In this document: positions 14,033 to 21,272 of the stretch, one piece after another
How the letters are laid out: each line of letters opens with the position of its first letter
Position numbering within the stretch: the stretch's first letter is position 1
Assembly: GCA_964418515.1 (NCBI GenBank)
Contig: CAYQLK010000017.1
Coordinates: forward strand, 1-21,272
DNA length: 21,272 nt
DNA from: CAYQLK01 sp964418515
GTDB taxonomy: Bacteria; Patescibacteriota; Microgenomatia; CAYQLK01
Reading direction: 5' to 3'
The notes under the pieces: generated by a model
What the model saw: only the letters and a program-made list of their open reading frames with translations
What the model was told of the DNA's origin: nothing
Database searches by the model: none
Position numbers and translations under genes: made by a program

Positions 14033-14413
14033 ATGAAAATAAGTGCAGTTGGCGTTGCTAGTTCGGATATGAAGAAAACGGCAGAGTTTTATGGGATTTT
14101 GGGTTTTGATTTTTCTAATGCAGATTTAACTCAGGATCATGTTGAGCCAGTAACACCAGAAGGTTCGACCAGACTAATGATAGATAGTAATCAGATGATT
14201 AAAGATATTTTTGGTGAGGAGCCAGTACAGGGTAATCATTCGACTTTTGCAATTGAATATTCAACCGTGGAAGAGCTAAATAATGTCGCTGACAAGTTAA
14301 CCAGGGCAGGTTATGTGTTCAAAAAAGAACCTTGGGATGCGTTTTGGGGGCAGAGATATGCGATTATTGCTGACCCAGGCGGATGCTTAGTTGATTTGTA
14401 CGCACGGCTATAG
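14033..14413 (+). CDS. VOC/glyoxalase-like domain protein
   Basis: 126 residues covering one vicinal-oxygen-chelate domain. The beta-alpha start MKISAVGVASSDMKKTAEFYGILGF and the end WGQRYAIIADPGGCLVDLY are classic for the superfamily. Possible metal ligands include His43 and the late Asp/Glu region, but a full ligand set cannot be confirmed, so it may be a binding protein or dioxygenase-like enzyme. The DUF2177 gene begins 2 nt after its stop, so the two form an operon. Confidence 0.87.
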   Translation: MKISAVGVASSDMKKTAEFYGILGFDFSNADLTQDHVEPVTPEGSTRLMIDSNQMIKDIFGEEPVQGNHSTFAIEYSTVEELNNVADKLTRAGYVFKKEPWDAFWGQRYAIIADPGGCLVDLYARL

Positions 14414-14415
14414 AG

Positions 14416-14817
14416 ATGGAATATTTAATTAAATATTTGGCTATTTTAATTCCTTTAGGGCTAATAGATTTGGTGTGGCTTAGTTTCACTTCGAAGAGTT
14501 TTTATGGGAAAAATATTGGTCATTTAATGGCTGAAAAAGCTGATTTGGTACCTGCAGTTATTTTTTATTTACTGTATTCACTCGGAATACTTGTTTTGGT
14601 AGTTAATCCAAGTTTGGAAAATAGTTCCGGGTTAGTTAAGGTTTTTGTTTTGGGAGCCTTGCTGGGTGTGGTAGCTTATGCAACTTATGATCTTACTAAT
14701 CAGGCAACGCTTAAGAATTGGCCACTGGTTGTGACGGTTATAGATTTGGTGTGGGGTGGACTATTAACGGGAGCGGTTGGGGTGTTTGCGGTTTGGGTGT
14801 TCAAAATATGGGAGTAG
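14416..14817 (+). CDS. DUF2177 family membrane protein
   Basis: 133 residues with four hydrophobic segments (about 5-22, 44-62, 72-92, 103-127). PLGLIDLVWLSF, then FYGKNIGHLM, YATYDLTNQATLKNW and the later VTVIDLVWGGLLTG are typical of DUF2177. The function is unknown. It lies 2 nt after the VOC gene and is translated from the same message. Confidence 0.86.
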   Translation: MEYLIKYLAILIPLGLIDLVWLSFTSKSFYGKNIGHLMAEKADLVPAVIFYLLYSLGILVLVVNPSLENSSGLVKVFVLGALLGVVAYATYDLTNQATLKNWPLVVTVIDLVWGGLLTGAVGVFAVWVFKIWE

Positions 14818-14874
14818 TTGCTAGAATCGAGAGATAGTAGGTTGAGTATTGAAGGAGAGTAAAAAGTTTAATAA

Positions 14875-15393
14875 ATGAGCGAAATCATAATCCTTGTTGA
14901 CGAAAACGATAATCAAATAGGCACTGGAGAAAAGATGGAGGTTCATCGCGCGGGCAAATTGCATAGAGCTTTTAGTGTGTTTGTTTTTAATAGCCGCAAC
15001 GAAATGTTGTTACAACGAAGGGCGTTGACGAAATACCACTCGGGCGGATTGTGGACTAATACTTGTTGTAGTCATCCAAGGCCTGATGAAAAAACCATGG
15101 ATGGAGCTAAAAGAAGGTTAATGGAAGAGATGGGATTTGATTGTGAACTTAAAGAAGTTGACTCTTTTGTTTATAAAACAGAGTTTGAGGGATTGTTCGA
15201 ATACGAGTTTGATCATGTTTTGATTGGTAAATACGAGGGTGATATTAAAGAAAATAAAGAGGAGGTCGAGGAGTGGAAGTGGATAAGTTTGGATGAGCTA
15301 TATATTGATGTAAAAAATAATCCAGATAAGTACACTTCGTGGTTCAAGATAGCTTTGGAGAGGTTAGATTTTCAAGAGCTTTTGGTTAAATAA
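14875..15393 (+). CDS. idi: Isopentenyl-diphosphate delta-isomerase, type 1
   Basis: 172 residues, a Nudix-fold enzyme that interconverts IPP and DMAPP. Aligned by eye to E. coli Idi: metal ligands His24 and His30 (HRAGKLHRAF), catalytic Cys65 with His67 (TNTCCSHP), and Glu109/Glu111 (FEYEFDH) in place of Glu114/Glu116. The Nudix-like helix GAKRRLMEEMGF is present. All key residues are present, so it is probably active. An AAGGAG lies 17 nt before the ATG, too far for ideal use. A TAGAAT at 14822-14827 could be a -10, giving a leader of about 40 nt. Confidence 0.94.
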   Translation: MSEIIILVDENDNQIGTGEKMEVHRAGKLHRAFSVFVFNSRNEMLLQRRALTKYHSGGLWTNTCCSHPRPDEKTMDGAKRRLMEEMGFDCELKEVDSFVYKTEFEGLFEYEFDHVLIGKYEGDIKENKEEVEEWKWISLDELYIDVKNNPDKYTSWFKIALERLDFQELLVK

Positions 15394-15404
15394 TTTCATT
15401 TTGG

Positions 15405-15438
15405 AAAGAAAAAAGCCCGCTTGGAGTCCAAGCGGGCT
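15405..15438 (-). terminator. Terminator of the GC-rich membrane-protein gene
   Basis: AGCCCGCTTGG and CCAAGCGGGCT form a perfect 11-bp stem with a 3-nt loop, followed on the minus strand by TTTTTTCTTTCC. It serves the minus-strand unit starting at 16523. The stop codon of that gene is 225 bp away, an unusually long tail. Confidence 0.9.
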
Positions 15439-15662
15439 AAGGGTTGATGGCTCGATGACCGAGAAAGAGGTGTACGTGGCCTGAAGTCCAAGCTTAACGG
15501 ATAGGTCCGTTGGCTAGAGCGAGAGCTTGGTTAAAAGCGACTGTGACACAGTTTCTCTGGTTTGAGCCAGGATGTGGCGACGATTGTCTTCGACTGGGAG
15601 GTTGAGGTGCAAGCGAGCGCGCGTGAGCGCTAACCCTCCCTCAGTTGAGGGTCGAGGACGTC
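15439..15662 (-). other. GC-rich tail between the 16523 gene stop and its terminator
   Basis: 224 bp with no clear gene of its own. One minus-strand frame, -1 relative to the upstream gene, is open from about 15800 to a TAG at 15514. It translates into protein-like text, including LPFEFDASALAAQAGRL and LPVEDNRRHILAQTRETVSQ. It may be the true C-terminus of the upstream gene after a one-base deletion or -1 frameshift, or simply a long 3' untranslated region. Confidence 0.4.
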
Positions 15663-16523
15663 TTAGATCTGCAGGGCGAAGGCGGCCGGCTTGGGCTGCC
15701 AAAGCTGATGCATCGAACTCGAAGGGGAGCCGCGTGCGATGTTGCGGCCGTGTTCGGTGTTCGTATTGTGGAGGAGTTCGGATTCGCCGGATTGCCTACG
15801 GGTCGCGATTGCGATGCGACTGGCGCTGGCGGTATGGACGAATGACTTATGTGCGATGAGCGGATACGCGGATCCTGCTCCAAAGCGCTTGAGCGACGAA
15901 ATCATGGACATTCCAGCTGAGGCGATGGCCCTTCGGAAATAGGAAATCGTGGTGCTCGCGGACAGCGTGTCGATGGCCCTGGTCGCGTGCGATGCACGTT
16001 TAAGGCCGGATCGTTTGCTTATCCTCGAAGTGTTAGTGGTACGGAGCCAAGTCGAGCGGCCTGCGAGCGGGTTGCTCTTGGGCTTGAGGTCGTTGTACAT
16101 GCCGAGGTCTTGGCGGCGGACGTAACGAGGTTCGGCGCATTCCACGATAGTGCCCATGTTGACGACTCGTAGGAGTACGACGAAAGCGACGGTTACGGCA
16201 ACGAACGCCCAGAAGCCAGGTTTGACCAAGAGCGAAACGTTGACGGCGGATACGGTGGAGCCGACGACTTCCGTGAAGTTAGCGACTGTGGCGACTGCAC
16301 CATCGGTGCTGCCGCGAATGTCGGGAAGATTCACGCTATCGGCAGAAGTGCTAGCCGTAGACGGCATGAGCACGGTCTGCGAGTTGTCGGCAGAACTGAG
16401 TTCGGCAGCTGAGGCGTGACGCCACCCACTACCGACGGTTGCGAAAACAGCGACGGCGGTGATGATCGCGATGAGCCACACGATGCGTTTTCCACCGAGC
16501 GTTTGGGCAATTTCTTTGCTCAA
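15663..16523 (-). CDS. GC-rich membrane protein, possibly frameshifted at the C-terminus
   Basis: 286 residues from TTG 16523. AAGGAGG (complement of 16533-16539) sits 9 nt upstream, one of the best Shine-Dalgarnos in the window. Residues about 14-34 form a signal peptide or anchor ending ASAAEL, then a Ser/Thr-rich extracellular stretch, then a second transmembrane helix at about 104-123 (WAFVAVTVAFVVLLRVV). The rest is a basic, Ser/Ala-rich cytoplasmic part. Third codon positions are strongly G/C to near the end, supporting this frame. I do not recognise the family. A long tail before the terminator hints at a frame change near 15670-15800. The gene lies in a GC-rich island between idi and dnaG. 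Confidence 0.6.
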   Translation of the reverse strand: MSKEIAQTLGGKRIVWLIAIITAVAVFATVGSGWRHASAAELSSADNSQTVLMPSTASTSADSVNLPDIRGSTDGAVATVANFTEVVGSTVSAVNVSLLVKPGFWAFVAVTVAFVVLLRVVNMGTIVECAEPRYVRRQDLGMYNDLKPKSNPLAGRSTWLRTTNTSRISKRSGLKRASHATRAIDTLSASTTISYFRRAIASAGMSMISSLKRFGAGSAYPLIAHKSFVHTASASRIAIATRRQSGESELLHNTNTEHGRNIARGSPSSSMHQLWQPKPAAFALQI

Positions 16524-16861
16524 TAGACTGGTCCTCCTTTTATGAAGGGAGTCTGGTTTTGAGCTTTACACCCTAATGTTTCAAGGGCATAGAGCCGTGC
16601 TGGACAACGGATGAAAACTGGCGGTACATGTATCAGGTCTTTGTGGCTACCCTAAGATAGAGTAGTCCGAAATTCCTCCTTTAATTAGTAAAGTACGACA
16701 CTTTTCACTGGCTGTGAAATTGATGTCTAGCTAAATTGTACACCCAGAATGCAAGTTTTTGGACTGCTGTAATAAGATTGGCTGAAAATTCATCGGTAAA
16801 ATTAACCAAAATGGCTTTGATTTTGGGTATTTTATGGTAATAGTGTGATATATTCCTAGTC
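16524..16861. promoter_or_regulatory. Divergent intergenic region between the GC-rich gene and dnaG
   Basis: This region drives dnaG to the right and the GC-rich gene to the left. On the dnaG side, TATATT at 16849-16854 ends 7 nt before the ATG (near-leaderless), with TTGGGT/TTGATT upstream as weak -35 candidates. On the minus strand the long leader carries two copies of AAAGGAGG, at the complement of 16533-16540 (the gene's Shine-Dalgarno) and 16675-16682, the latter with no start codon at usable distance. A TACAAT (complement of about 16735-16740) could be its -10. No further gene is seen. Confidence 0.5.
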
Positions 16862-18697
16862 ATGATTGACCAAGTTGATCAAGTAAAAGATAGGTCGGAT
16901 ATTGCTGAAATTATTGGCGGTTATGTTCAGCTAAAAAGTGCAGGCCGAAACATGAAAGGATTGTGTCCGTTTCATGGCGAAAAGACGCCGTCGTTTATGG
17001 TCAACCCCGAAAGAGGAACATGGAAATGTTTTGGTTGTGGAGAAGGTGGAGATGTTTTTACCTTTTTGGAAAAAATTGAGGGTTTGGATTTTGCGGAGGC
17101 TTTGGAAAAACTAGCCAAAAGAGCAGGGATTGTTTTAGAAAAAAAATTCAGCGGGCAAAAAGACAAACAGAAAGAAACGTTGCTGGCTATTAATGAAGCG
17201 GCAAAGGATTTTTATCACAAAATTTTGCTTACACATCCTGTTGCTCAAAAGTCTCGTGAATACTTAAAAGACAGAGGGTTAAAGGTCGACGATATTAAGA
17301 CTTTTGAACTAGGTTATGCACCCAACTCTTGGGATTCTCTATTCAATATGTTGGTCAAAAAGGGATTTAGTCAGGCAGATATTGCCATGTCGGGGTTGGT
17401 AATAAGTAAAGACAGAGGTGGATTTTATGACAGGTTCAGGGGAAGAGTAATGTTTCCAATACGAGATATTGCAGAAAAATTGGTAGGGTTTTCGGGACGA
17501 ACAATGATGAATGATCCCAAGGAAGCAAAATATGTAAATACTCCAGAAACGCCAATGTTTAGTAAGAGGAATTTGTTATACGGAATACACTTGTCGCGAC
17601 AGTTTGTGACGAAAGAAAATAGTGTGGTTTTGGTTGAGGGACAGTTTGATATGGTTTCTTCTTTTCTGGCTGGAACAAAAAATGTCGTGGCAACAGGTGG
17701 TACGGCTTTAACTGATGGGCAGTTGCGGGTGATAAAACGATTAACTGAGAATGTTTTGATTTGTTTTGACTCTGATTCGGCAGGCGATGCGGCCTCAAGG
17801 CGGGGTATCGAGATGGCAGAAAATGCAGGACTGGTTGTTAAAGTGGTAACTCTAGTTGGGGTTAAAGACCCTGATGAAATGGTAAGAACTAATTTGGCTG
17901 GGTGGAAAGAAGCGATTAAAAATGCACAAGGAGTGTATGACTATTACATTGACTGGGCGTTTCGTAGTTATGACAGAACAACTAGCGAAGGTAAGAGAAA
18001 AATAGGTCAGGAATTGATGCCTGTTTTGATGGGAATTAGTGATGAAATTGTCAAAAATCATTATGTGAAGATTGTGGCTGACAGGCTTGATACAACAGAA
18101 GATGTAATTATGCGAAGTATGAGTCAGGTTAAATCTAAGTCATTGGACTCTTTAACTGATTTTTCTAAGGTTGATGATTTGGCTAATAAAAAAATTGATG
18201 ACGATATTGTTAATCACAAAGCAGGACTTGAGGAGTATTTTTTGGCTCACTTATTACAGATTGGTGATTATTCCTGTGAATTATCAATATGGCCGGAAGT
18301 TGGAGATATTAATGATACTGAGTTAAAACAAATATATCAGGCATTAATTGAATATGAGCCATTTAGGAGTGCAGGGAAGTTTAAAAGAGTTGAAGACAAA
18401 AATGAATATTTTAATCAATCGAGGTTTATTAGCAACTTGCCAGAAGAATTGGTTATTAGGGCGGACAAGTTGTGTCTACTAGACTTATCAGAGGTGATTG
18501 ATGAGCCTCATGCGTTTGGTAATTCGCTTGAAAAATCAGCGATTAAGCTTTGTACGCTTGCATTAAAAACAAATTTGGATACAATAACACGACAGTTAAA
18601 AGAACTGGATGCTTCGGGCGGGGTGAAAGACCTAGCCATTCAAAGCCGGAAGTTTGCCAGATTATCTAAAAAACTAAGGTCAATGCAGAAAAGTTAA
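16862..18697 (+). CDS. dnaG: DNA primase
   Basis: 611 residues. The N-terminal CHC2-type zinc finger has Cys35, His38 (LCPFHGEKTPSF) and Cys56, Cys59 (KCFGCGEGGD). Next comes the RNA polymerase core with GFSGRTM, then the TOPRIM domain with VLVEGQFDMV (about 255-264) and ICFDSDSAG (about 299-307), whose acidic residues bind the catalytic metals. The C-terminal helicase-interacting part is divergent. It makes RNA primers at the replication fork. The ATG start follows a near-leaderless promoter. rpoD starts 3 nt after its stop, the classic dnaG-rpoD macromolecular-synthesis pair, here without rpsU. Confidence 0.97.
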   Translation: MIDQVDQVKDRSDIAEIIGGYVQLKSAGRNMKGLCPFHGEKTPSFMVNPERGTWKCFGCGEGGDVFTFLEKIEGLDFAEALEKLAKRAGIVLEKKFSGQKDKQKETLLAINEAAKDFYHKILLTHPVAQKSREYLKDRGLKVDDIKTFELGYAPNSWDSLFNMLVKKGFSQADIAMSGLVISKDRGGFYDRFRGRVMFPIRDIAEKLVGFSGRTMMNDPKEAKYVNTPETPMFSKRNLLYGIHLSRQFVTKENSVVLVEGQFDMVSSFLAGTKNVVATGGTALTDGQLRVIKRLTENVLICFDSDSAGDAASRRGIEMAENAGLVVKVVTLVGVKDPDEMVRTNLAGWKEAIKNAQGVYDYYIDWAFRSYDRTTSEGKRKIGQELMPVLMGISDEIVKNHYVKIVADRLDTTEDVIMRSMSQVKSKSLDSLTDFSKVDDLANKKIDDDIVNHKAGLEEYFLAHLLQIGDYSCELSIWPEVGDINDTELKQIYQALIEYEPFRSAGKFKRVEDKNEYFNQSRFISNLPEELVIRADKLCLLDLSEVIDEPHAFGNSLEKSAIKLCTLALKTNLDTITRQLKELDASGGVKDLAIQSRKFARLSKKLRSMQKS

Positions 18698-18700
18698 ATT

Positions 18701-19924
18701 ATGCCGAAAATTTCCAAAACCACAGAAAAAAAAGCTCCAAAAACAAAAAAAGAAACAAAAGTTAAAGAAAAGCCAATAAAAGTCTTAGCTGAGAAGAAGG
18801 TTAAAGAACCAAAAGCTCCAAAGCCAGTTAAGGTACCTGTTGTTAAAGTTCCTCGAACGGCTGCAGAAGAAAAACTAAAGTTGCAGATTCGTAAGCTGGT
18901 TAAAAAAGGGAAAGACAATGGTTATGTTACTCAGGACGAGATTTTTAAGGTTTTTGACAAACCAGAAGATCATATTAAAGATTTGGATCAGTTGTATGCC
19001 AAGCTAATTGATTTGGGAGTAGATGTTTTTGACACCATAGAAAAAACAGAAGGGTCTGAAGAAAAGTCAGACGAAGTGGTTGTGTCTGAAGATTTGGGAG
19101 TATCTGATCCAGTCAGAATGTATTTAAGGGAAATCGGAAAAGTACCACTACTTAAGTACGAAGAAGAAATTGAATTAGCTAAAGCAATTGAAGCGGGTTC
19201 GGCAGCAGCTAAGCAAAAATTAATTTCTTCTAATCTAAGACTAGTTGTCTCAATAGCTAAGAAATATGTCAATCGTGGACTGAGTTTGTTGGACCTTATT
19301 GAAGAAGGAAACATTGGACTTATGAGAGCGGTGGATAAATTCGACTACAAAAGAGGGTTTAAGTTTTCGACTTATGCGACATGGTGGATTAGGCAGGCCA
19401 TAACTAGAGCTATAGCTGACCAAGCTCGAACAATTCGTATTCCTGTGCATATGGTGGAGACAATTAATAAATATGGTCGTGTGAGTAGAAGATTGATGCA
19501 GGATTTGGGTCGTGAAGCAACAGCTGAAGAGATAGCCAGAGAAATGGAAATCGAAGTCGAAAAAGTAAGAGAGATTATCAAAGTCAGCCAAGAGCCAACG
19601 AGTTTGGAAAAACCTGTTGGAGAAGAAGAAGACTCGAGACTTGGGGATTTTATTCCTGACGAGACAGCTTCTCCTGATCAGCAAGCATCAGCGGCTTTAC
19701 TTAAAGAACATATTAGTGAAGTGTTTTCGACACTAACACCAAGAGAAGCTAAGGTTTTGGAGTATCGATTTGGTCTTGAGGACGGGAAGCAGAGAACTCT
19801 AGAAGAAGTTGGTAAGGAGTTTGGAGTTACACGTGAAAGAATTAGACAAATTGAAGCTAAAGCTATAAGAAAATTGAGACATCCGTCGCGGGCAAAGAAG
19901 TTGCGAGATTACGCAGAGTTTTAA
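18701..19924 (+). CDS. rpoD: RNA polymerase primary sigma factor
   Basis: 407 residues. A Lys/Pro/Ala-rich N-terminal tail (1-50) is followed by a region 1.1-like fold (KLKLQIRKLVKKGKDNGYVT, about 53-105), region 1.2 DPVRMYLREIGK from about 136, and region 2 with LIEEGNIGLMRAVDKFDYKRG and FSTYATWWIRQAITRAI (-10 recognition and melting). Region 3 follows, then region 4 with the helix-turn-helix TLEEVGKEFGVTRERIRQIE that reads -35 boxes. It directs housekeeping transcription. It is co-transcribed with dnaG (3-nt gap). Region 4 is complete, even though many promoters here lack a clear -35. Confidence 0.97.
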   Translation: MPKISKTTEKKAPKTKKETKVKEKPIKVLAEKKVKEPKAPKPVKVPVVKVPRTAAEEKLKLQIRKLVKKGKDNGYVTQDEIFKVFDKPEDHIKDLDQLYAKLIDLGVDVFDTIEKTEGSEEKSDEVVVSEDLGVSDPVRMYLREIGKVPLLKYEEEIELAKAIEAGSAAAKQKLISSNLRLVVSIAKKYVNRGLSLLDLIEEGNIGLMRAVDKFDYKRGFKFSTYATWWIRQAITRAIADQARTIRIPVHMVETINKYGRVSRRLMQDLGREATAEEIAREMEIEVEKVREIIKVSQEPTSLEKPVGEEEDSRLGDFIPDETASPDQQASAALLKEHISEVFSTLTPREAKVLEYRFGLEDGKQRTLEEVGKEFGVTRERIRQIEAKAIRKLRHPSRAKKLRDYAEF

Positions 19925-19963
19925 AAATATTTAAATTTTATTTTTTAATTACAAATTGTTTTA

Positions 19964-20085
19964 AATTTACTTTCTTGGCACACCAAAAATCCCAGCGTGA
20001 TTTTTGGTTTTCACTTTTTCTGCGTTCTTTTGCTTAAAAGCAAAAACCGTGCCCACTCAGAAAAAGAGATCCAAGAAAATAAATT
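19964..20085. ncRNA. Nested palindromic / structured region after rpoD
   Basis: An outer inverted repeat of 15 bp with one mismatch (19964-19978 with 20071-20085) encloses two hairpin arms. One is ACCAAAAATC/GATTTTTGGT (19982-19991/19999-20008). The other is CTTTTTCTG/CAGAAAAAG (20014-20022/20058-20066), containing TTTTGCTT/AAGCAAAA (20028-20035/20038-20045). Competing pairings exist: GCCCACT 20051-20057 with AGTGGGC 20105-20111, and CACTTTTT 20012-20019 with AAAAAGTG 20101-20108. It may be a three-way-junction RNA, a mobile palindrome or an elaborate terminator for rpoD. I matched it to no known RNA family. Confidence 0.45.
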
Positions 20086-20243
20086 CAGGATTATAAAGAC
20101 AAAAAGTGGGCAACAAAAGGAGAGTTTGGAGTAGGGAAGATTGAGGGAGAACCTTAGTTTTAGGTTTCCTGAAACGCAGGCTTGTAGCTCAAACTGACTG
20201 AGTAATGAGTTGGCCGAAATTACGAAGGAATTTGAGCGAAAAC
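20086..20243. other. Non-coding remainder between convergent rpoD and lipoprotein genes
   Basis: Purine-rich on the plus strand around 20115-20155, then a short inverted repeat AACCT/AGGTT near 20150-20165. No gene, tRNA or clear second terminator is seen. Confidence 0.4.
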
Positions 20244-20480
20244 CTACTTTTCGGAGTTGAGGAGTTCTTGGGTTGGGTCGGTGATGGTGATTGAATTGAG
20301 TTCTTTATCCAAATCAGTTGGTTCGGTTGAATTGGTTAGTGTTGGTTCGGTGGTTGGTTGTGTAACTTGGCTTGATTTGTCAGTAGTGTTATCTGTTGTG
20401 TTTTGTGTAGATTTGGTTGAGCAAGCCGAGATAATAGCGGAGGTAATAATTAAAGCGGTTATAAGTTTTTTATTTTTCAT
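20244..20480 (-). CDS. Small Thr/Ser-rich lipoprotein
   Basis: 78 residues. A lipoprotein signal peptide ends in the lipobox ISAC, with Cys20 the predicted lipidated residue. The mature part (about 58 residues) is low complexity, rich in Thr, Ser, Asn, Gln and Pro, ending in a short acidic segment DLDKELNSITITDPTQELL. It is probably a surface tether or linker; the function is unknown. It starts 6 nt after the stop of the upstream coiled-coil gene, so the two form an operon and may act together at the cell surface. Confidence 0.75.
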   Translation of the reverse strand: MKNKKLITALIITSAIISACSTKSTQNTTDNTTDKSSQVTQPTTEPTLTNSTEPTDLDKELNSITITDPTQELLNSEK

Positions 20481-20486
20481 AATAGT

Positions 20487-21104
20487 TTATTGAGTTGGTA
20501 TTGCGATTTTTTTGGCTTCGTTAATAGCACTTCTAAGATTTTTTTGAGTATCGATAAGTTTTTGATGGGTGGTTCTTATTGATTCTTTAAGTTTAGGGAA
20601 TTCGGTTGTGATGTTGTCCTTATTGATTCCGCTTAGTATATCGGTGGAGGTAGTAATGCTAATTAACGCTTCAGCTAATGAGTTTTGGGCTTTTGTTAGC
20701 TCTGCTTGAGAGTTAGTAATATCTTTTCCGGCTGTTTCTAGCTCAGTAAGTTTGGTTTGAATGCGGGTTAAGACATTGTTTAAGTGGTCGGCGTGTTTGG
20801 TTTGGCGTTCGATAACTTGTTTGGCTACTTCGGTGCGTTTTTGTTGGAATTGAAGTCTGATTTCCTCTTTTTTCTCCTCAATTTCGGCTTTTATTTCTTG
20901 TCGTTTTTCTTCGATTGATGATTTTATTTCTTGTTTTTTTTCTAAAATATTTGATTTGATTTCGAGGCGTTTTGGTTGAATTTTGTGTTCTTCTGCTTCT
21001 TGTGATTCAGTATTAGAAGTTGTGGGTTCGTGGTCGGCAAGCGCCACAGTAGGCGAAAGTAATGAGGAAATAGTAACGGCTGAAACAATAAGCTGTTTAA
21101 GCAT
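20487..21104 (-). CDS. Secreted hendecad coiled-coil protein
   Basis: 205 residues from ATG 21104. The open frame extends to a TTG at 21119, but that part contains the TATAAT (complement of 21111-21116) ending exactly 6 nt before the ATG, so it is promoter, not protein. The signal peptide MLKQLIVSAVTISSLLSPTV ends ALA-DHE. Residues 48-91 hold four 11-residue repeats (EIKSNILEKKQ, EIKSSIEEKRQ, EIKAEIEEKKE, EIRLQFQQKRT), a hendecad coiled coil. More helices follow to the end. I do not recognise the family. It is co-transcribed with the lipoprotein downstream. Confidence 0.8.
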   Translation of the reverse strand: MLKQLIVSAVTISSLLSPTVALADHEPTTSNTESQEAEEHKIQPKRLEIKSNILEKKQEIKSSIEEKRQEIKAEIEEKKEEIRLQFQQKRTEVAKQVIERQTKHADHLNNVLTRIQTKLTELETAGKDITNSQAELTKAQNSLAEALISITTSTDILSGINKDNITTEFPKLKESIRTTHQKLIDTQKNLRSAINEAKKIAIPTQ

Positions 21105-21176
21105 ATTTTGATTATACAATTTTGTCGGGAAAAGTGGCGTTTTGCAAAAGGATGTGAGAATGGTAAAATCTTGAAG

Positions 21177-21193
21177 CTAATTATCGTAATTAG
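21177..21193. promoter_or_regulatory. Palindrome upstream of tRNA-Asn
   Basis: CTAATTA, TCG, TAATTAG is a perfect inverted repeat ending 6 nt before the tRNA. It could be an operator, or simply AT-rich promoter sequence between the tRNA and the divergent coiled-coil gene. Confidence 0.35.
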
Positions 21194-21199
21194 TAATAG

Positions 21200-21272
21200 T
21201 CCTCGATAGCTCAACGGTAGAGCGCCCGCCTGTTAAGCGGTAGGTTCTAGGTTCGAATCCTAGTCGAGGAGC
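21200..21272 (+). tRNA. tRNA-Asn(GTT), cut near its end by the window edge
   Basis: The acceptor TCCTCGA pairs with TCGAGGA, the D-arm is GCTCAACGGTAGAGC, the anticodon loop CTGTTAA gives GTT, and the T-arm is CTAGG-TTCGAAT-CCTAG. The discriminator is G at 21271. The window stops one base later, so whether CCA is encoded cannot be seen. Confidence 0.94.

Noticed and set aside
15572..15942. Plus-strand open frames in the GC-rich island
   Set aside because: They are Arg/Gly/Cys-rich antisense shadows with no start signal; codon bias, Shine-Dalgarno and terminator all support the minus strand.
19925..20243. RNase P RNA, 6S RNA or SRP RNA in the post-rpoD gap
   Set aside because: None of the conserved core motifs of those RNAs (for example GAGGAAAGUC or GGAAG tetraloop context) is present.
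21105..21119. TTG start five codons upstream for the coiled-coil protein
   Set aside because: Those codons are the TATAAT box and its discriminator; ATG 21104 begins a clean signal peptide.

Overview
This AT-rich bacterial window probably comes from a Candidate Phyla Radiation (Patescibacteria) genome, perhaps Microgenomates. That placement is an inference. It rests on compact streamlined genes, a monoderm-type SpoIID/LytB wall protein, small membrane families such as DUF5657-like, DUF1761 and DUF2177, a pseudo-phosphatase/beta-propeller fusion, short ABC exporters and mostly leaderless promoters. Stop codons TAA, TAG and TGA all end plausible genes, so the genetic code looks standard.

Layout. 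1-2610: a SpoIID/LytB wall protein and two small membrane proteins. 2631-3178: tmRNA with its promoter and terminator. 3179-6273: comF, a large membrane-anchored pseudo-phosphatase/propeller protein and smpB, the partner of the tmRNA. 6307-8536: an NlpE-like lipoprotein and a two-gene ABC-2 exporter. 8545-13968: four serine tRNAs with four different anticodons (TGA, GGA, CGA, GCT), a tRNA-Arg(GCG), membrane proteins, a methyltransferase, NAD kinase and TspO, interrupted by a GC-rich two-gene cassette (12041-13198). 14033-15393: a VOC protein, a DUF2177 protein and a type 1 IPP isomerase. 15405-16523: a second GC-rich transcription unit. 16862-19924: dnaG-rpoD. 19925-20243: a structured non-coding stretch between convergent genes. 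20244-21104: a lipoprotein and a hendecad coiled-coil protein. 21200 to the end: tRNA-Asn.

The most unusual feature is a family of 162-170 bp non-coding elements directly 3' of the three minus-strand tRNA-Ser genes. Each element is bounded by a direct repeat of the 3' end of its own tRNA (T-loop half, T-stem strand, acceptor strand and CCA). Inside, all three share a four-hairpin layout; two share long sequence blocks, and the third keeps the fold with different sequence, including compensatory changes. Each ends 8-34 nt before a protein gene on the same strand. I do not recognise this element. It could be a minimal tRNA-targeting mobile or satellite element, or a structured RNA joining a tRNA to an mRNA.

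A second pattern is two gene-expression styles in one stretch. Many host-like genes have a -10 hexamer ending about 6 nt before ATG and no Shine-Dalgarno. The three GC-rich genes have G/C-ending codons, a strong or fair Shine-Dalgarno, TTG starts followed by Ser, and hairpin terminators, which suggests imported cassettes.
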